Below are positions 7,065 through 8,204 of a stretch of DNA of 8,204 bases, one piece after another; the first letter of the stretch is position 1; every line of letters begins with the position of its first letter. The position numbers were made by a program, and so were the translations under genes. The stretch is taken from contig JALUYN010000571.1 in assembly GCA_027012915.1 (NCBI GenBank), positions 1 to 8,204 on the forward strand, in the 5' to 3' direction. The DNA comes from Cellvibrionaceae bacterium. Its GTDB lineage: Bacteria > Pseudomonadota > Gammaproteobacteria > Pseudomonadales > Cellvibrionaceae. Under the pieces are notes generated by a model. That model was not told where the DNA came from. It saw only the letters and a list, made by a program, of their open reading frames with translations, and searched no databases.

Positions 7065-7092
7065 CAGATCCTTTGGCCAACTCAAGATGACG
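7065..7092. repeat. Degenerate copy of a widespread interspersed palindromic repeat
   Basis: The minus strand reads GTCATCTTGAGTTGGCCAAA then GGATCTG. This agrees at about 22 of 27 positions with the familiar bacterial repeat core GTCATCCTGAGCTTGTCGAA + GGATCTG, recalled from experience; its usual spurious translation is VILSLSKD and here it reads VILSWPKD. The copy also contains a GGCCA/TGGCC hairpin (7062-7078). It is non-coding. The similarity may extend left to about 7046. Confidence 0.5.
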
Positions 7093-7146
7093 TCCGTGTC
7101 TTCGTATCCATTGGTGATCATAATATTCATAACACCTTTGTCGCAC

Positions 7147-7174
7147 ATCACCCATACGGGTGGTTTTGTTGTTT
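7147..7174 (+). terminator. Probable rho-independent terminator downstream of the recombinase gene
   Basis: CACCC (7149-7153) pairs with GGGTG (7158-7162) around an ATAC loop. A G-U and an A-T pair extend the stem to 7 bp, and the T-rich run GTTTTGTTGTTT follows directly. It lies about 190 bases past the recombinase stop and points away from it. The T-run is interrupted by G, so efficiency is uncertain. Confidence 0.5.
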
Positions 7175-7223
7175 ATCTGTATATTATTTTCTTAGCTCAG
7201 CCTTAATGGTCATTTCTTGTACA

Positions 7224-7239
7224 GACTTTCGCTAAAGTT
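7224..7239 (+). promoter_or_regulatory. Small hairpin upstream of the last gene
   Basis: ACTTT (7225-7229) and AAAGT (7234-7238) form a perfect dyad around CGCT, extended by a G-U pair. It is the first of two small dyads before the unrecognised gene; possible leader structure or operator half, with no function shown. Confidence 0.3.
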
Positions 7240-7257
7240 CTCGTTCTTCCGGCCGCA

Positions 7258-7272
7258 ATGCTTTCAAAGCAT
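7258..7272 (+). promoter_or_regulatory. Perfect 15-base palindrome overlapping a candidate start codon
   Basis: ATGCTTT-C-AAAGCAT is symmetric around a single C. Its right end contains the A and T of the ATG at 7271, so folding or a bound protein would hide that start. It also holds an out-of-frame ATG at 7258 that would open a 46-codon overlapping frame. It may be an operator or chance. Confidence 0.35.
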
Positions 7273-8204
7273 GGCGTCAGAACTGGAAATGGGAATGGAA
7301 TCCGTAACCCGCGCACTCATTTACTCCGCTGGATATTCTCTATCAGCCCGTACAGCGAACCACCACGCCACGCCGCAACTAGACTCAAACATCTTTGAAG
7401 TTTCTAAATCCAGCAACACTGCCCGCACCCCCTCTTCCATCGTTTCTCTCGGCACAACCGATTCGAATCCAGAAAGCCACCTCTACGAAGCACCGGATTT
7501 AAACCAACAGATACGTCTTAGCAACGACAAATACGATGCCAAGTCTCTGACCACGCAACTCGAAAACAGCTTAAGAAACATCACGCAGCGCAAGACCTGG
7601 GGCTCACCCTTAGCAACAATGCAAACCCTCATTCAGGATGACACTGCGGAATACCAGCAAACCATGGAGCTGTCACTGCGTCCGGCACAGGCGCCCCTTG
7701 AAAAATTGAATGTCGCGCAAAGAGAAACTTGGGACATACGACAGCACGCCAGCTTTCGCCTGACAATAACCACCGCCTCGGGCAAAGAAGTGGATTTCAC
7801 CTATGCCCTTAAGACTGGCAACGCCCGGTCAGAATCCGGTGAAATGTACAGTTATCAAGAACTGGATATAAGGTTTCAAACCTCGGACTCGTTAACTGAG
7901 GACGAAAAGCAATCACTGATGGAGTTTTCAAAACGATTAGAAGGCTTCACCAACAGTTTTTTTGATAACCCGGACAAGGGTCCGCGACTCGATGCCCTGA
8001 ATTTGTTCGAAGGCGAACACATTCGAGCGATCTCCCTAAAGCTGGATGGCGCAGATGCCACTCTGCGACTTAACGCTGAGGACGGCGAGCAACACCGGAA
8101 AATTCGTCTCAGCTGGCAAACACAGTTATCGGCATGGCAAGACGGTTCCAAGGTCGGTCGATCACGGAACGAACTGCAACTACAAATAGACAAGCTCGGG
8201 TCCC
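7271..8204 (+). CDS. Unrecognised protein, N-terminal ~311 residues (cut by right edge)
   Basis: The frame stays open from 7271 to the window end, 311 codons with ordinary codon use, so it is very probably a real gene; I do not recognise the family. Residues 1-115 are polar and S/T/N/Q-rich, looking disordered, with no signal peptide or membrane segment. Residues about 150-205 alternate hydrophobic and polar (FRLTITTASGKEVDFTYALK, YQELDIRFQ), suggesting beta strands. Residues 208-231 form an acidic helix (LTEDEKQSLMEFSKRLEGF), followed by NSFFDNPDKG and LDALNLFEGEHIRAISLKLD, then more strands. The pattern of strands plus an LTEDE helix and LFEGEHI segment feels like a conserved domain of unknown function. 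Start is uncertain: 7271 has no ribosome site, whereas 7295 (MESVTRALIY) has GGA seven bases upstream. It follows the recombinase on the same strand but lies beyond a probable terminator. Confidence 0.75.
   Translation, partial: MASELEMGMESVTRALIYSAGYSLSARTANHHATPQLDSNIFEVSKSSNTARTPSSIVSLGTTDSNPESHLYEAPDLNQQIRLSNDKYDAKSLTTQLENSLRNITQRKTWGSPLATMQTLIQDDTAEYQQTMELSLRPAQAPLEKLNVAQRETWDIRQHASFRLTITTASGKEVDFTYALKTGNARSESGEMYSYQELDIRFQTSDSLTEDEKQSLMEFSKRLEGFTNSFFDNPDKGPRLDALNLFEGEHIRAISLKLDGADATLRLNAEDGEQHRKIRLSWQTQLSAWQDGSKVGRSRNELQLQIDKLGS

Noticed and set aside
7052..7090. 12-codon frame MVSRPDPLANSR with a good AAGGAG upstream
   Set aside because: It lies within the degenerate interspersed repeat, whose spurious translations are well known; it is too short to support as a gene.
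6970..7206. 78-codon plus-strand and 61-codon minus-strand frames after the recombinase
   Set aside because: Both run through the repeat and the terminator hairpin, with no ribosome site and no family resemblance.

Overview
The window looks like part of a chromosome from a gammaproteobacterium, probably a marine Cellvibrionales- or Pseudomonas-related lineage. This rests on the divergent rne / rluC pair followed by a HAD phosphatase gene, which is an order I know from Pseudomonas, and on the similarity of the RNase E and RluC proteins to that group. Base composition is moderate and codon use looks uniform. The lineage is inferred from recalled synteny and protein likeness, not from a search.

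Layout. Positions 1-1770 (minus) hold the first 590 codons of RNase E, cut by the left edge. Positions 1771-2490 are about 720 non-coding bases, rich in inverted repeats, that should contain the rne promoter and a structured rne leader. At 2491-3456 (plus) lies rluC (23S rRNA pseudouridine synthase), with a perfect TATAAT placed so that the transcript could start on the A of the ATG. A HAD-family phosphatase gene (3458-4093, plus) follows one base after the rluC stop. Two minus-strand genes converge on it: a DUF7931-like protein (4991-5494), then a short secretin-like exported protein (4107-4991), joined by a TGATG stop/start overlap.

The right part looks accessory. A 229-base divergent region carries a 30-bp near-perfect palindrome overlapping a plausible promoter, then comes an intact 411-residue tyrosine recombinase (5724-6959, plus). 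A roughly 310-base non-coding stretch follows, with a degenerate interspersed repeat, a probable terminator and two small palindromes. Last is the 5' part of an unrecognised gene (7271 to the right edge, plus) that is open for 311 codons.

The left half is an RNA-metabolism neighbourhood: RNase E degrades and processes RNA, and RluC modifies 23S rRNA. The HAD enzyme is probably co-transcribed with rluC for housekeeping reasons. The main points for follow-up are the recombinase with its dyad site, the structured rne leader, the possible leaderless rluC transcript, and the barrel-less secretin-like protein coupled to a DUF7931 protein. I found no tRNA, rRNA, CRISPR array, insertion sequence or recognisable defence system.
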